A DNA stretch of 64,000 nucleotides, taken from Pedobacter sp. KBW06. GTDB taxonomy: Bacteria > Bacteroidota > Bacteroidia > Sphingobacteriales > Sphingobacteriaceae. The notes below the pieces were generated by a model. That model was not told the origin of the DNA. It searched no databases and was given only the letters and a program-made list of their open reading frames with translations. The stretch's first letter is position 1. Every line of letters begins with the position of its first letter. Positions 1-10,204 of the stretch are shown here, piece after piece. The translations under genes were made by a program, and so were the position numbers. Where the stretch lies: NCBI RefSeq assembly GCF_003852525.1, contig NZ_QAJL01000003.1, positions 1,402,134 to 1,466,133 of the forward strand, given 5' to 3'.

Positions 1-700
1 TATCATTGGAGTACAACAAGACTTTTCCGAGTAAAGCTTTTGCCGCTCCCTGGGAGATTCTGCCTTTTTCTCCCGCTGCAACTGAAGCAGGTAAAGCAGG
101 AAACGCTTCTCTCAGGTCTTTTTCAATCTGTGCATACACCGATGCGGGATCCACCTGTTTCTGTCCATAAAGTTCAGCCGTGCCCATTATCTTGGTGATC
201 AAAGGAATCCGTCCAAAAAACCTCACCAGGTCAAAGTAAAAATAGGCCCTCAGGAATTTTGCCTCTGCTTCAACACGGGTTTTGAAGGCGGGAGTTAAAG
301 AGGTATTGAGTTCCATCTTGGACAGCAAAATATTTACCCGGTAAACCCCGGTAAAGTTTTTACTCCACAAACCTACCTGAGGCCCTACCCTGGAATCCAT
401 TTTAAAATTATCAAAGGCAACCCAGTTCGGCTGATCAGAAGGACTGCTTCCTCCGGCATAACAATCGTCTGAGGCAGCGCTCAGCAAAGGCATTTTCATC
501 GTATAGCCGCCTGAGGTTCCCCATTGCATCACATCGTAGGCCGCAATCAGTCCCTGATATACTTCTTCATCGGTTTTATAAAAATTCCCTTCCAAAGCAG
601 TCCCTCTGGGTGCCACTTCCAAAAAGTCTTTTTTGCAGGATGTTCCTGCTTGCATGACCACTACAATAGCGATCAGATATTTTATTTTATTGAATGTCAT
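1..700 (-). CDS. SusD/RagB family outer-membrane lipoprotein, N-terminal part (cut by window edge)
   Basis: The frame is open from the ATG at 700 to the left edge, so only the first 233 residues are visible. It begins with a lipoprotein signal ending in GTSC (Cys22), followed by KKDFLEV, the charged stretch typical of surface-exposed Bacteroidota lipoproteins. Downstream are SusD family features: a segment like TDEEVYQGLIAAYDVM, then AEAKFLRAYFYFDLVRFFGRIPLI, the conserved TPR-containing helix of the family. SusD proteins cap the SusC channel and bind the glycan. The start lies 16 bases after the susC stop, so the two are co-transcribed. The substrate cannot be told from this fragment. Confidence 0.93.
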   Translation of the reverse strand, partial: MTFNKIKYLIAIVVVMQAGTSCKKDFLEVAPRGTALEGNFYKTDEEVYQGLIAAYDVMQWGTSGGYTMKMPLLSAASDDCYAGGSSPSDQPNWVAFDNFKMDSRVGPQVGLWSKNFTGVYRVNILLSKMELNTSLTPAFKTRVEAEAKFLRAYFYFDLVRFFGRIPLITKIMGTAELYGQKQVDPASVYAQIEKDLREAFPALPASVAAGEKGRISQGAAKALLGKVLLYSND

Positions 701-716
701 AATTTCTCTTTTTAAG

Positions 717-3700
717 TTAGAAACCTAAGTTTAAGCCAATGAAAAAAGTTCTTGCCTGAGGGTAATAACCGCGGTCAATACCAAAACTCCCCCCTCCGAT
801 CTCCGGATCATAGCCATTATACCTGGTCAGCGTTAACAGGTTATTTGCCATCGCATAGATCCTGACTTTATCCAGGCCAGCTTTCTTACTGATCGATTTC
901 GAAAGGGTATAACCCAGCTGTACAGTCTTGATCCGGAAATAATCCCCATTTTCTATAAACATTTTAGACACCCTGCCGAAATTCTGATTGGCATCATCGG
1001 TGGTCAGCCTCGGAAAAGAATTGGTAGATCCTTCACCAGTCCACCTTCCTAAAGCTTCGGTAGTATAATTGGATGAAGGAAGGTCAAAGCGGCGTAAGCC
1101 ATTAAAAATCTGATTTCCCGCAACACCCTGTCCGAAGACCAGGAAGTCAAATCCTCTCCAGGCAGCAGACAGTGTCAAACCATAACTAAAGTCGGGCGTA
1201 GGATCTCCGAGAAATTCTCTGTCGGCATCGTTGATCTTTCCATCTCCATTGAGATCTGCAAAACGGATATCACCAGGTTTTGCATCCGGCTGAATGGGAT
1301 TTCCCGCAGCATTTTTATAATTTGCGATCTCTGAGGCATTCTGAAATAAACCTTCGGAACGGTATCCGTAAAAAGACCCGATGGCATGCCCAACTGCAGT
1401 CCTTGTCAGCTCCAGCTGTTGAGGAGTGATCCTGGCACCGGCAAGAAAATCTTTATCATCTCCAAGAAAATCAATCCTGTTTTTTATAAATGTCGCATTG
1501 GCATTGGCTTTAAAACTAACCTCTCCTATCGTTTTGGCGTAACCCAGCTCAAATTCAATCCCTTTATTGGTCAGGGTTGCTATATTTCCGATTGGTCCGT
1601 TGTTACCCACATAAAGCGGCACCCTTACATCCAGCAACATATCTGTTGTCTTTTTGGTAAATACGTCTGCAGTGAAAGTAAATGTCCCGAACAAAATGGC
1701 ATCCAATCCAATATTTGTAGAGGTTGTTTCTTCCCATTTGAGGTCTGGGTTTGACAAGGCATTAGGACTCACCCCATTTACCAGAACCGGGAGAAGACCA
1801 GTACCAAGACTATAATTTCTACCTCCGCTTACGGTAGACAGGTACCTGAAATCACCGATCCTGTCGTTCCCGGTTACCCCGTAAGAACCTCTGAATTTCA
1901 GCAGGCTGATCACTTTGTTTTCAGGAAAAAAGTCTTCTTTCGAAGCTACCCATCCAAGAGATACGGATGGAAAATAACCATATTTATTATTTGGGCCAAA
2001 ACGGGAAGAACCGTCTCTCCGGATGACCCCGGTAAAGAGGTACTTTTCTTTGAAATCATAGGTAAGACGCCCAAATAATGAACTCAGTGTACTCAGGTAT
2101 TCGCCCCCATAAAAATTATTATCCAGACGGGCTACAGGAAATTGCAATGAGGCATCTTTCAGGTTATTCACCGGAATTCCTTCTTTCACACCACCCAGAT
2201 TTTCGCCTTTATTCTTTTGTGCAGACATCCCCGCAAGCGCCTGAAAATGATGATCTCCAATGGTTCTTGAATAGGTAGCCGTATTCTCCAGCGTCCAGAA
2301 AAGTCCCCGGTTCATGTTACGGGTATAGGCATTTACTTTTGATTCTGAAGTCGAGGACAGGTAGAAGACAGGTCTGAAATTCTGATCACCCCAAAAGGCA
2401 AGATCTACCCCACCCGAAGAGCGCAGTTTGAGGCCTTTCAAAGGTTCTACTTCCAAAAATAAATTAGCTACCACTTTATCTGACCAGTTGTCTCCCTGCG
2501 CTACGGCCAATGCAGCCAAAGGGTTTAAGATTTCCGACTGCGCATATGGGGAAATTCCGTAAGGAAAACCCTCGCTGTTTCTAACCACCGGAAATTTGGT
2601 ATATGGAGGCGCATTAAACTTCGCGGGATCACGCTCTACTGCCGGAGTGATCGGATCCATATTGATGGCCCTTACCAGGGGACTTCCATACTCATCATTT
2701 GTGGCGACACCAATACTATTAATTCTGGTGTAACCGATATTATTTCCAAAAGTAATCGCGTTGGTGATTTTATGTTGTGAGTTAAACCTCGCTGTAAAAC
2801 GTTTGTATCTGGAGTTTTTACTTGCTACGATCCCTTCCTGATCAAAATAGCCCAGGGAACTGAAATAGGTAGACCTTGCAGATCCTCCCTGAAAACTCAG
2901 TTCCTGATTGTGCCATAAAGCACTATTGTTAAAAACTTCTGATTGCCAGTCTGTACCCTTACCCAGCGCAGCAGGATCAGGGAATACGATTGCTGTTGCC
3001 GGGTTTGCAGCTTTGGAGCCTGCTACGGCCGCTTCATTGTAAAGGGTTGCATACTGAGCGGCATTCAGTAATTTAAGCTTATGATCCGGTGCCTGGGTGC
3101 CTACAAAACCATTGTAATTCACTCTGATTCTTCCATCGGTATCCTTCCCTTTTTTGGTCGTCACCAATACCACTCCATTCCCACCTCTGGCTCCGTAAAT
3201 GGAGGCAGATGCAGCATCTTTAAGCACTTCTATCGACTCAATATCTGATTGACTCAGGTAATCAATTCCACCTTCTACCTGCACGCCGTCCACAATAAAC
3301 AGGGCGTCGCTGTTTCCAATGGTGGTTGTCCCCCTGATCCTCAGGGTAGCGCCTGATCCCGGTTGTCCGGAGGCACCAGTGATGGTAAGCCCGGCGGTTC
3401 TGCCTTGCAGCGACTGTTCGATCCTCGTTACCGGCATATTCTCCAGATCTGAAGCTTTTACACTGGAAATGGCTCCTGTAACTACACTTTTCTTTTGGGT
3501 ACCGTAACCGATCACTACAATTTCATTTAGTGAGGTTTCATCTACAGTCAGCGCTACATCAAGACTACTTCCTGTTACGGTAATGATCTGGGGCTTCATG
3601 CCCAGCTGACGGAATTCAAGCTTTGCACCCAGGACAGCAGCGATGCCATACTTTCCTGCACCATCTGTACTGGTGGCTTTCGAAGTCCCTTGTATTGTGA

Positions 3701-3836
3701 CGGTAACGCCCGGCAGTGGTTTCCCATCTGCATTGTCTGTTACCCTGCCCGTTACTGTTACTTCCTGTGCCCTGGAGGCAAATGGTGAGAGAAGTAAACA
3801 GCACACGAAGAAAATAAGAGTAATACTTCTTTTCAT
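717..3836 (-). CDS. SusC/RagA family TonB-linked outer-membrane receptor
   Basis: A 1039-residue protein with a signal peptide (cleavage near SRAQ, residue 24), a carboxypeptidase-D-like beta domain (about 25-100, GRVTDNADGKPLPGVTV), the SusC junction NEIVVIGYGTQKKSVVTGAIS, a plug (about 115-230, with FIVDGV and IESIEVLKDAASASIYGARGGNGVVLVTTKKG) and a long beta barrel ending in an aromatic-terminated strand (FFIGLNLGF). It imports oligosaccharides or peptides across the outer membrane using TonB energy, paired with the SusD that follows. The upstream gene on the same strand is a likely regulator. The substrate is unknown because no degradative enzyme is visible on this side. Confidence 0.96.
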   Translation of the reverse strand: MKRSITLIFFVCCLLLSPFASRAQEVTVTGRVTDNADGKPLPGVTVTIQGTSKATSTDGAGKYGIAAVLGAKLEFRQLGMKPQIITVTGSSLDVALTVDETSLNEIVVIGYGTQKKSVVTGAISSVKASDLENMPVTRIEQSLQGRTAGLTITGASGQPGSGATLRIRGTTTIGNSDALFIVDGVQVEGGIDYLSQSDIESIEVLKDAASASIYGARGGNGVVLVTTKKGKDTDGRIRVNYNGFVGTQAPDHKLKLLNAAQYATLYNEAAVAGSKAANPATAIVFPDPAALGKGTDWQSEVFNNSALWHNQELSFQGGSARSTYFSSLGYFDQEGIVASKNSRYKRFTARFNSQHKITNAITFGNNIGYTRINSIGVATNDEYGSPLVRAINMDPITPAVERDPAKFNAPPYTKFPVVRNSEGFPYGISPYAQSEILNPLAALAVAQGDNWSDKVVANLFLEVEPLKGLKLRSSGGVDLAFWGDQNFRPVFYLSSTSESKVNAYTRNMNRGLFWTLENTATYSRTIGDHHFQALAGMSAQKNKGENLGGVKEGIPVNNLKDASLQFPVARLDNNFYGGEYLSTLSSLFGRLTYDFKEKYLFTGVIRRDGSSRFGPNNKYGYFPSVSLGWVASKEDFFPENKVISLLKFRGSYGVTGNDRIGDFRYLSTVSGGRNYSLGTGLLPVLVNGVSPNALSNPDLKWEETTSTNIGLDAILFGTFTFTADVFTKKTTDMLLDVRVPLYVGNNGPIGNIATLTNKGIEFELGYAKTIGEVSFKANANATFIKNRIDFLGDDKDFLAGARITPQQLELTRTAVGHAIGSFYGYRSEGLFQNASEIANYKNAAGNPIQPDAKPGDIRFADLNGDGKINDADREFLGDPTPDFSYGLTLSAAWRGFDFLVFGQGVAGNQIFNGLRRFDLPSSNYTTEALGRWTGEGSTNSFPRLTTDDANQNFGRVSKMFIENGDYFRIKTVQLGYTLSKSISKKAGLDKVRIYAMANNLLTLTRYNGYDPEIGGGSFGIDRGYYPQARTFFIGLNLGF

Positions 3837-3901
3837 ACGATTTAATTTAGGTTAATTAATATTTGGTTAGCTGGCCAGTGTATATTTTACACCAACAGAA
3901 T

Positions 3902-3909
3902 CAAATCTA
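3902..3909 (-). promoter_or_regulatory. Candidate Bacteroidota -7 box upstream of susC
   Basis: On the minus strand this reads TAGATTTG, matching the Bacteroidota primary-sigma -7 consensus TAnnTTTG, about 65 bases upstream of the susC start. I see no clear TTG element at the -33 distance, so the call rests on one box only. Confidence 0.4.
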
Positions 3910-4055
3910 TATCAGGAGGGAATTATTTGTATAAACAGGCAGACCTACACCGCCACTACAGCAGCCGGAGAAGCAGGACAACAGCGCTGCGGCAGGCCCT
4001 ACATTACTACTACAACGAATACTCAAAAACCTAATTAACAGTAACTTAAAATAAA

Positions 4056-6977
4056 TTAACCTGTTGCATCAGATCTAAAGATCGCAATGAGAAAATCATA
4101 CAAATTAGTTTCGGACTGCAGGCGCAGTTTTTTCCTCAAACGGTAACGACCCACCTCTACTGCCTTAATGGTGATGTTCATCAGTTGCGCAATTTCCTTA
4201 GTAGAAAGATTCATTTTGAGGTAAGCACTCAGCTTGAGCTCATTGGGGGTAAGGTCCGGATACAGGTCCTTCAGTTTATTGAAAAAGTCTGCATTTACAG
4301 AGTTGAAATGCATAGAGAAATTATCCCAGTCCTGATCGCTCTTTTCCACATCACGGATCAGGCGGATCAGGTGCCGGAAACTTGGCGAGCTATCATTGAT
4401 GTCGTGATTTTTAATGACGCTGGAGATCACATCTTTAATTTTAGCCAGGACCTTTCCTCTTTGCACAAGGTGCATGGTCATGGTCGACAATTCCCGGTTT
4501 TTATAATCCACGTCTGCCTCCAGCTTTTCATACTCCAGCCGGACGATTTCCTTTTCTGAACGGTCCATTTCCAACTGGTGCAGGTAACTCAGTTTTGCCT
4601 GCGCAATGCGGTGTTTCTTTTTCTGCCATTTAAACAAAAGGTATATGATCAGGCCAAACACCAGCGCGTAAAGAAAATACATCCATAAGCTCTGATACCA
4701 GGCCGGCAAGACTTCGAAGGTATAAGAAACGGGTTCAGATTCATTACCGACACTATTCCTTGCCTTTACGGTAAAGCTGTACTTACCGGCAGGCAGGTTG
4801 GTATAGTCTTTTTCTGTCTTTTGCAGCCATGGCGACCAGCTCTTATCGAAACCGACCAGCTGGTAGCTGAATTCAATGTTCTTGCGGTGCTCAAACAAGG
4901 TAGAAGAATATTCGAAATGCAGGGAATTGAAAGCATTGGCCAACCTCAGACTGCCGGAGAGGTCCTGCGCATTGCTGATCGTGTCCTGTTTCATAAAATA
5001 GCCGCCAAAAATCAGGCTATCCGTTTTCCCGATCAGGCGGATATTACCAATCACCACCTGAGGTCTGGAAATATTATCCAGGTATTTGGCATAATTAAGG
5101 TGATAGGCCCCTTTATTTGCGCCGATAAATACATTCTCAGGATTCATCACATAAATGGATTCAAAACCGCCAACTACCTTTCCATCTAACTGAGGAAAGT
5201 AATGAATAGAAAAGGGCTGATTTCCGCGGGCCTGTGTAAAATCAAGCACTCCTACTTTTTTATTGGAGATAAACCAGACATTTCCTTTGGCATCCTCCTT
5301 TAAATATTGAATGGGCATTCCCTCTAATGCACTGTTGAGCAAGGGAAAAGGCGCAAACCTGTTTTTTGCCGGATTATATTCATATACACCGTTTTCGGTA
5401 GCGATCACAATCCTGTTTTTGAGCTTAAACACATAGTTGTACATAAACGAAGGGAGTCCTTGTTTATCATTATACACGTCTTGCTTAATGATCTTTTTAT
5501 AATCAGCAGAAAGCTCAAATTTATAGACCCCATGATAAGGATGAGAAGCCCAAATGTGGTTATCGTTATCAAAAGCAATAAACCTTAAAGACTCTGTGAT
5601 TCCCTCTACCTTGTTTCCATTGGTAAAATTTCCGTTCTGATAACTGATTTTCTGAAGTCCGAGATAAGAGCCTGCAATAATGTCTGCGGATGGAAAGACA
5701 TTGGAAACCGGCTGAAACAGCCAGGTTCCCGGCACCGAATAAATCTGCCGGGCTGCTTCCCCTTCAATCACAGAAAAACCATCTTCATGTCCCATCAGCA
5801 GATGATTGTTCAGTTCAGACAAACTCCAAACCTGTCCTTTGGTATTTTTAACTTCGGAAAACATTCCTTTGGAGAGACTGAGGTCTTTGATACCCGGCTC
5901 TACAGGTGTTACATAGAGCCCATTTGAAGTCCCGATATAGAGGCGGTTATTAAATCCGGCCACCGCATAACTGGTGATCTGTTTACTTCTGTCCGGAAAA
6001 ATATTCTTGACGGCGCTGTTGATGGCGATATAATCAATTCCATCATCCAGTGCCAGCCACAGATTTTTATTCTGATCAATGATACAGCCCCTTACGTTAT
6101 TATTCTGCAGGCCATCCCTATAGGTATATCGTTGTACCAGTTTGCCGGCTTTATTGATGATGATCACCCCTCCTGAGGTGGTCCCTATCAGATACTTTTC
6201 TCCATCAATTCTCTTTGCATAATAAATCCGGTCGTTATAAAAAACCCCGTCAAGCACTGTTTTCTTTGCAATGAGTTTGCGGTCATGCATCAGCAACAAT
6301 CCATTCTTCAGCGTGGAAACCAATAAGGTGTCCTGGGCATATTCCATAATACCCGTTACCACAGAATTGTTCAGTATCGGATCAGTACAGTAAGGCTTCC
6401 ATATATGATCTTCATAGACCATCAGTCCTTTTCCTTTGGAATGTGCAAACAGCTGTCCTTTTGCCTGGCCGGCAAACTCCCAGGAAACTTCCGGTTTGTA
6501 GACCTTTACCGCCCCATCTTTATAATGGATAATGGCCGTTGTGGTTCTGAAAACCACTTCGTCATTTAAAATCGTTAAGTTCCAGACATCGGCAAATTTG
6601 CGGTACTTCTCCGGAATCAGCGGAACAATGGAATGGTATTTTAGCACCCCATGATGATCAGGGAAGAAATATCCCAGTTCATCTTGTCCGCCAACAAAAA
6701 TCCTGTTCTTAGTATCAATCTCTACCGAACGTACTGAAGTAAAATTAGGAAGCCGGATGAGGTTCCAGAATGATCCGTTAAAGCTGAGTAAACCTTCATT
6801 ATTTCCGAAATACAAAATCCCGTTTTTATCCTGAGCAAGGTCCCAGTTCTGAATCCCGGCCTTATATTGTTCGTTATTATAATTTACAATCTGCGGACTC
6901 GCCATCTGATCCTGAGCTACTCCGGCTCCAACAAAACAAAAAAATAAAAGTGTATACAGCAGTAAAGGTTTTCCCAT
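4056..6977 (-). CDS. Membrane-spanning sensor-regulator: beta-propeller, Y_Y_Y domain, coiled coil, LuxR-type HTH
   Basis: A 973-residue protein with a signal peptide (to about residue 21), a large extracytoplasmic region of two-component-regulator propeller repeats (for example NKNLWLALDDGIDYI, NDNHIWASHPYHGVY), a triple-tyrosine domain (about 690-755, ending in LPAGKYSFTVKARNSVG), one membrane helix (about 764-786), a charged coiled coil, and a C-terminal LuxR-type helix-turn-helix (about 910-960, LTPNELKLSAYLKMNLSTKEIAQLMNI split over two helices). It has no histidine kinase or receiver. It therefore resembles an HTCS sensor wired directly to a DNA-binding domain. It sits directly upstream of the susC/susD pair on the same strand and is probably its activator (inference). 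A terminator-like hairpin ends 12 bases before its start codon. Confidence 0.9.
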   Translation of the reverse strand: MGKPLLLYTLLFFCFVGAGVAQDQMASPQIVNYNNEQYKAGIQNWDLAQDKNGILYFGNNEGLLSFNGSFWNLIRLPNFTSVRSVEIDTKNRIFVGGQDELGYFFPDHHGVLKYHSIVPLIPEKYRKFADVWNLTILNDEVVFRTTTAIIHYKDGAVKVYKPEVSWEFAGQAKGQLFAHSKGKGLMVYEDHIWKPYCTDPILNNSVVTGIMEYAQDTLLVSTLKNGLLLMHDRKLIAKKTVLDGVFYNDRIYYAKRIDGEKYLIGTTSGGVIIINKAGKLVQRYTYRDGLQNNNVRGCIIDQNKNLWLALDDGIDYIAINSAVKNIFPDRSKQITSYAVAGFNNRLYIGTSNGLYVTPVEPGIKDLSLSKGMFSEVKNTKGQVWSLSELNNHLLMGHEDGFSVIEGEAARQIYSVPGTWLFQPVSNVFPSADIIAGSYLGLQKISYQNGNFTNGNKVEGITESLRFIAFDNDNHIWASHPYHGVYKFELSADYKKIIKQDVYNDKQGLPSFMYNYVFKLKNRIVIATENGVYEYNPAKNRFAPFPLLNSALEGMPIQYLKEDAKGNVWFISNKKVGVLDFTQARGNQPFSIHYFPQLDGKVVGGFESIYVMNPENVFIGANKGAYHLNYAKYLDNISRPQVVIGNIRLIGKTDSLIFGGYFMKQDTISNAQDLSGSLRLANAFNSLHFEYSSTLFEHRKNIEFSYQLVGFDKSWSPWLQKTEKDYTNLPAGKYSFTVKARNSVGNESEPVSYTFEVLPAWYQSLWMYFLYALVFGLIIYLLFKWQKKKHRIAQAKLSYLHQLEMDRSEKEIVRLEYEKLEADVDYKNRELSTMTMHLVQRGKVLAKIKDVISSVIKNHDINDSSPSFRHLIRLIRDVEKSDQDWDNFSMHFNSVNADFFNKLKDLYPDLTPNELKLSAYLKMNLSTKEIAQLMNITIKAVEVGRYRLRKKLRLQSETNLYDFLIAIFRSDATG

Positions 6978-6989
6978 AAATGATCGCGC

Positions 6990-7033
6990 AAAAAAAATCC
7001 GTATAATGACTAATAAGCCAAAATACGGATTTT
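6990..7033 (-). terminator. Intrinsic terminator or attenuator hairpin
   Basis: Arms AAAATCCGTAT (6994-7004) and ATACGGATTTT (7023-7033) form a perfect 11-bp stem with an 18-base loop. Read on the minus strand, the stem is followed by a run of eight T (6997-6990). It can terminate the receptor transcript that stops at 7230. Because it ends only 12 bases before the regulator start at 6977, it could also act as a leader attenuator for that gene. Confidence 0.75.
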
Positions 7034-7229
7034 AAGGTAGATAACACTGCTTAAATTCAACCCCTGCCCCCTCCCCAGGCAATGCCGGAGTTGAATTGGA
7101 AGTTCTGAGCCGGACTAAAGCCTTTAACCCGGAAATTCCCCGACAAAATCAGTGTCTGCGAAAAGGCCCCGGAAGTTTGCCCCTTTCAGGGCAAAAATTC
7201 CAGCCTTTGAGCAGCGCACTAATTTTGCC

Positions 7230-10172
7230 CTACATGAAACTACCATCCCCCCTACGCATAATTCCTCTGCCATTTTTGCCCTTCGCACCGGTCCATTTTT
7301 GCAATCTCATGCTCAAACGAACCATAAAATATCTGCTCAATGCATTTGATCTGGTATCTACAATTGCATTTTCAGAAACATCCTGGCTCACAAAGTTATT
7401 TTGATTCAGTAAGTCAAAAGCCTGGAAAGTAACCTTTCCTCTCCTGTCAAACAGTTCCTTTTCCACATACATATTGATGACAAACGGGTTACTGGTTACA
7501 TTTGCACTAATTCCCCTCACATAGTTTTTACTCGCACTATAGCCAAATAAATAAGTGTCCCAGAGATAAACTCTTCCGTCCAGATTCAACGCAAGGGTAT
7601 TGGTATTACTGTTAGCGTTTATCAGCAGACTATTTGTTGATTTGGTATGATTATAAGAGACATTTGGATTGATTTCGAACCATTCTGTTGGATTGATCCT
7701 CGGACCGAAACGTTCCACCATCGTTAATACATTTGTGTTATTCTGTAAACCATTCGTCATAGACATACGGTGGTCGTAACTTACTGAGCCACTCAGAGCG
7801 AGGTTGTATTTTCTGTCATTCAACTGTTTATTAACCGAGTAGTTTGCATTTATCCTGTATATGCCATTCTGGTTCAGGTACCTCGTTTCATTGATATAAT
7901 TGGTGATCCCGCCCGCAAGAGATTGTCTGATCTGAACCGTGTTTCTGATGACTGCATTATCCGTCATTGTACCGTTCAGATTGAGCGAGTAATTGAGTTT
8001 CGAGTTGGCGATATAATTATTGTAATTGGCATTAATGGTATGCGTAAAAGCAGCCAGCAGGTCGGGATTACCCACGATCGGATTCTGAGGATTAGACACA
8101 TCTCTTACGGGCTGAATCTGATCAAAGGTAGGTTCTACCGCCGTTCCTGAATAATTGATCTGCAGTTTATGTTGTCTGGACCATAAATACTCGAAACGGG
8201 CGATCGGAATCATGTTAAAGCTGTTTCTATGGGTGGTTGTACCCAGGCTTTGTTTCGTCCCTGAAAGTACTGCAGGCACTGCAGTTAATCCAAGGGAGAA
8301 CCTGACTTTAGAATTCCTGTCCATACCATAGCGGTAATTCAGCGCAATACGCCCCTGAGTAAAGGAATAATTATAAATGTTACTTAGCGAATCAATGATG
8401 GCCAGGTTTCCATTGGGTCCGATATTTCTCGTTGTCGCGGTATTGTCGTAACCGTTATAGTTGATCTGCGCATTAAATTCCAGCTGCGTATTTAAAGTCA
8501 ATGGCTCCACATAAGTCAGACTACCTCTGTAATTGTCCTGAAGATTTTTACGGGCAATCATCCTGTTGACTAAAGAGTCCCGGTGTTGGGTCTCTGCAAT
8601 ATCGGTATAAAAGATATACCTGGAATCCTGGGTTTGTTCCGCATCCTGATTATTGCTGTTCAGTTCTATCTGAGTGGAGATATTTCTCCTTGGCTTTTTA
8701 AACAAATGCTGATAAAATATCGTTGCCCCGATTTGCGGTCTGGTATTCGTACTTAAATTTTTCGTGAATTCGTCCCTGTGGTTAAACCCATCCTGGAAAA
8801 TCGTATCAATTCTGGAGTTCCGGGTAGAATTGTATCTGAATGTAGGTATGAATTTCAGAAAGTTATTGCTGTCGAGTTCGGCTTCAATCTCCAAACGGAC
8901 ATTATGGCTCTTGGTCAGGTTATCAGCAATGCTCCGTCTCACTTCATTGGTTACATTATCAACAGGTGCAGCTTGCGCATTAGGGTCAATTGCGGCAAAT
9001 CGTTTTGCGGTACTGTTGTTAAGGGAATTCACGTCTGTGGTATTAAAACCATAATTTAAATTCACCTCCACCTTCTTGCTCACCTTATCCCGGTAACTAA
9101 AGGAACCAAGACCGTTTTGTGTGGTTCCCCCACTTCCGGTAGCAGCTCCACCGTTATTGTTATTTCCACCACCATTTCCACCTCTTCCACCGCCGCCACC
9201 GCCACCGGTATTACTTCCGTTATCTCCACTTGGAGCTACACCATTAACAGTATTGTTAAATCTTCCATTGACGCCGATGGTCTGGTTTCCGTTCACTCTC
9301 GTACCGAAAAGTCCGGATTCAAAGCGCTTATTGCTTCCCGCCCCTACGTTTACATTGGCCATATTTCCGACAGATTTATCGGTCCTGGTGGTAATGTTTA
9401 AAATCTTTTCCGGATCTCCGTCTTTAACGCCGGTTCTTGCCGCCTGATCCCCATAATCATCCACCACCTGAATCTTTTCCACGATCTCTGCCGGCAGGTT
9501 TTTAATGGCATTTGCCAAATCCCCGCCCAGGTATTCCTTTCCGTTTAATTTAGCCTTGGTTAAAGTTTGCCCCTGGTGGGTAACTGTCCCGTCCGTCCCC
9601 ACTTCCATCCCTTCCATCTTCTTCAGCAATTCGTCTACCGTAGCGTTCTTCCTGACGATATAATCGCTGGCTTTGTATTCTACTGTATCCGTTTTATAAG
9701 TGATCGATGGCGTTCCGTTGATCACCACTTCATTCAGCTGGTTCTTTTCTTCCTTCAATGTGATGGGATCCATGACAATTCTTGGAACAGCATCATTTTG
9801 TTTATAGCGTACCGGTTTGGATGCTTTATACCCTATACTCTGGACTAAAAGCGTATAAGTAGCCGATTTAACATTTTTAAAAATAAAGATCCCGTCTGCA
9901 TTTGTGCTCGTTTTCAGGGTGTCTTTATCTGAGGTCAGACTTACCGTCGCACCGATCACGCCCAGGTCTGTTGAATCTTTTACAATCCCGCTGATTTCCC
10001 GGGTTGGCAATGGAGGTGGAGGGTTCTGCCCTTTAGGCTGGTCCTGCGCAAAAAGAAAAGCCGAACTAAAAATAAGGCTGAATAAGAGGACTAATTTCTT
10101 CAAAGCTCCAGATTGTCGGGCGCGATGGACTTGCTGCAGCCGGAAAGCTGTGAGCTTGTAAGATTGGTTCAT
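7230..10172 (-). CDS. TonB-receptor-like outer-membrane beta-barrel protein with Gly/Asn-rich insert
   Basis: A 980-residue protein. After a long positively charged N-region and a hydrophobic signal (about 25-42, ending FLFAQ) come a Pro stretch, a carboxypeptidase regulatory-like domain (about 57-140), a plug-like domain (about 150-270, with VDELLKKMEGMEVGTDG and IVEKIQVVDDYG) and a barrel. A low-complexity Gly/Asn segment occupies residues 314-350 (9123-9233). This architecture is common among Bacteroidota barrels annotated as outer membrane beta-barrel or TonB-dependent receptor; the cargo is unknown. It follows the 291-residue gene after 32 bases, so they form an operon. The start could be shorter, since the signal peptide core begins at about residue 24, but no Met lies there. 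Confidence 0.88.
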   Translation of the reverse strand: MNQSYKLTAFRLQQVHRARQSGALKKLVLLFSLIFSSAFLFAQDQPKGQNPPPPLPTREISGIVKDSTDLGVIGATVSLTSDKDTLKTSTNADGIFIFKNVKSATYTLLVQSIGYKASKPVRYKQNDAVPRIVMDPITLKEEKNQLNEVVINGTPSITYKTDTVEYKASDYIVRKNATVDELLKKMEGMEVGTDGTVTHQGQTLTKAKLNGKEYLGGDLANAIKNLPAEIVEKIQVVDDYGDQAARTGVKDGDPEKILNITTRTDKSVGNMANVNVGAGSNKRFESGLFGTRVNGNQTIGVNGRFNNTVNGVAPSGDNGSNTGGGGGGGRGGNGGGNNNNGGAATGSGGTTQNGLGSFSYRDKVSKKVEVNLNYGFNTTDVNSLNNSTAKRFAAIDPNAQAAPVDNVTNEVRRSIADNLTKSHNVRLEIEAELDSNNFLKFIPTFRYNSTRNSRIDTIFQDGFNHRDEFTKNLSTNTRPQIGATIFYQHLFKKPRRNISTQIELNSNNQDAEQTQDSRYIFYTDIAETQHRDSLVNRMIARKNLQDNYRGSLTYVEPLTLNTQLEFNAQINYNGYDNTATTRNIGPNGNLAIIDSLSNIYNYSFTQGRIALNYRYGMDRNSKVRFSLGLTAVPAVLSGTKQSLGTTTHRNSFNMIPIARFEYLWSRQHKLQINYSGTAVEPTFDQIQPVRDVSNPQNPIVGNPDLLAAFTHTINANYNNYIANSKLNYSLNLNGTMTDNAVIRNTVQIRQSLAGGITNYINETRYLNQNGIYRINANYSVNKQLNDRKYNLALSGSVSYDHRMSMTNGLQNNTNVLTMVERFGPRINPTEWFEINPNVSYNHTKSTNSLLINANSNTNTLALNLDGRVYLWDTYLFGYSASKNYVRGISANVTSNPFVINMYVEKELFDRRGKVTFQAFDLLNQNNFVSQDVSENAIVDTRSNALSRYFMVRLSMRLQKWTGAKGKNGRGIMRRGDGSFM

Positions 10173-10204
10173 GTTGTCTATATGGTTGGTTTGTGTGTGT
10201 CTTT

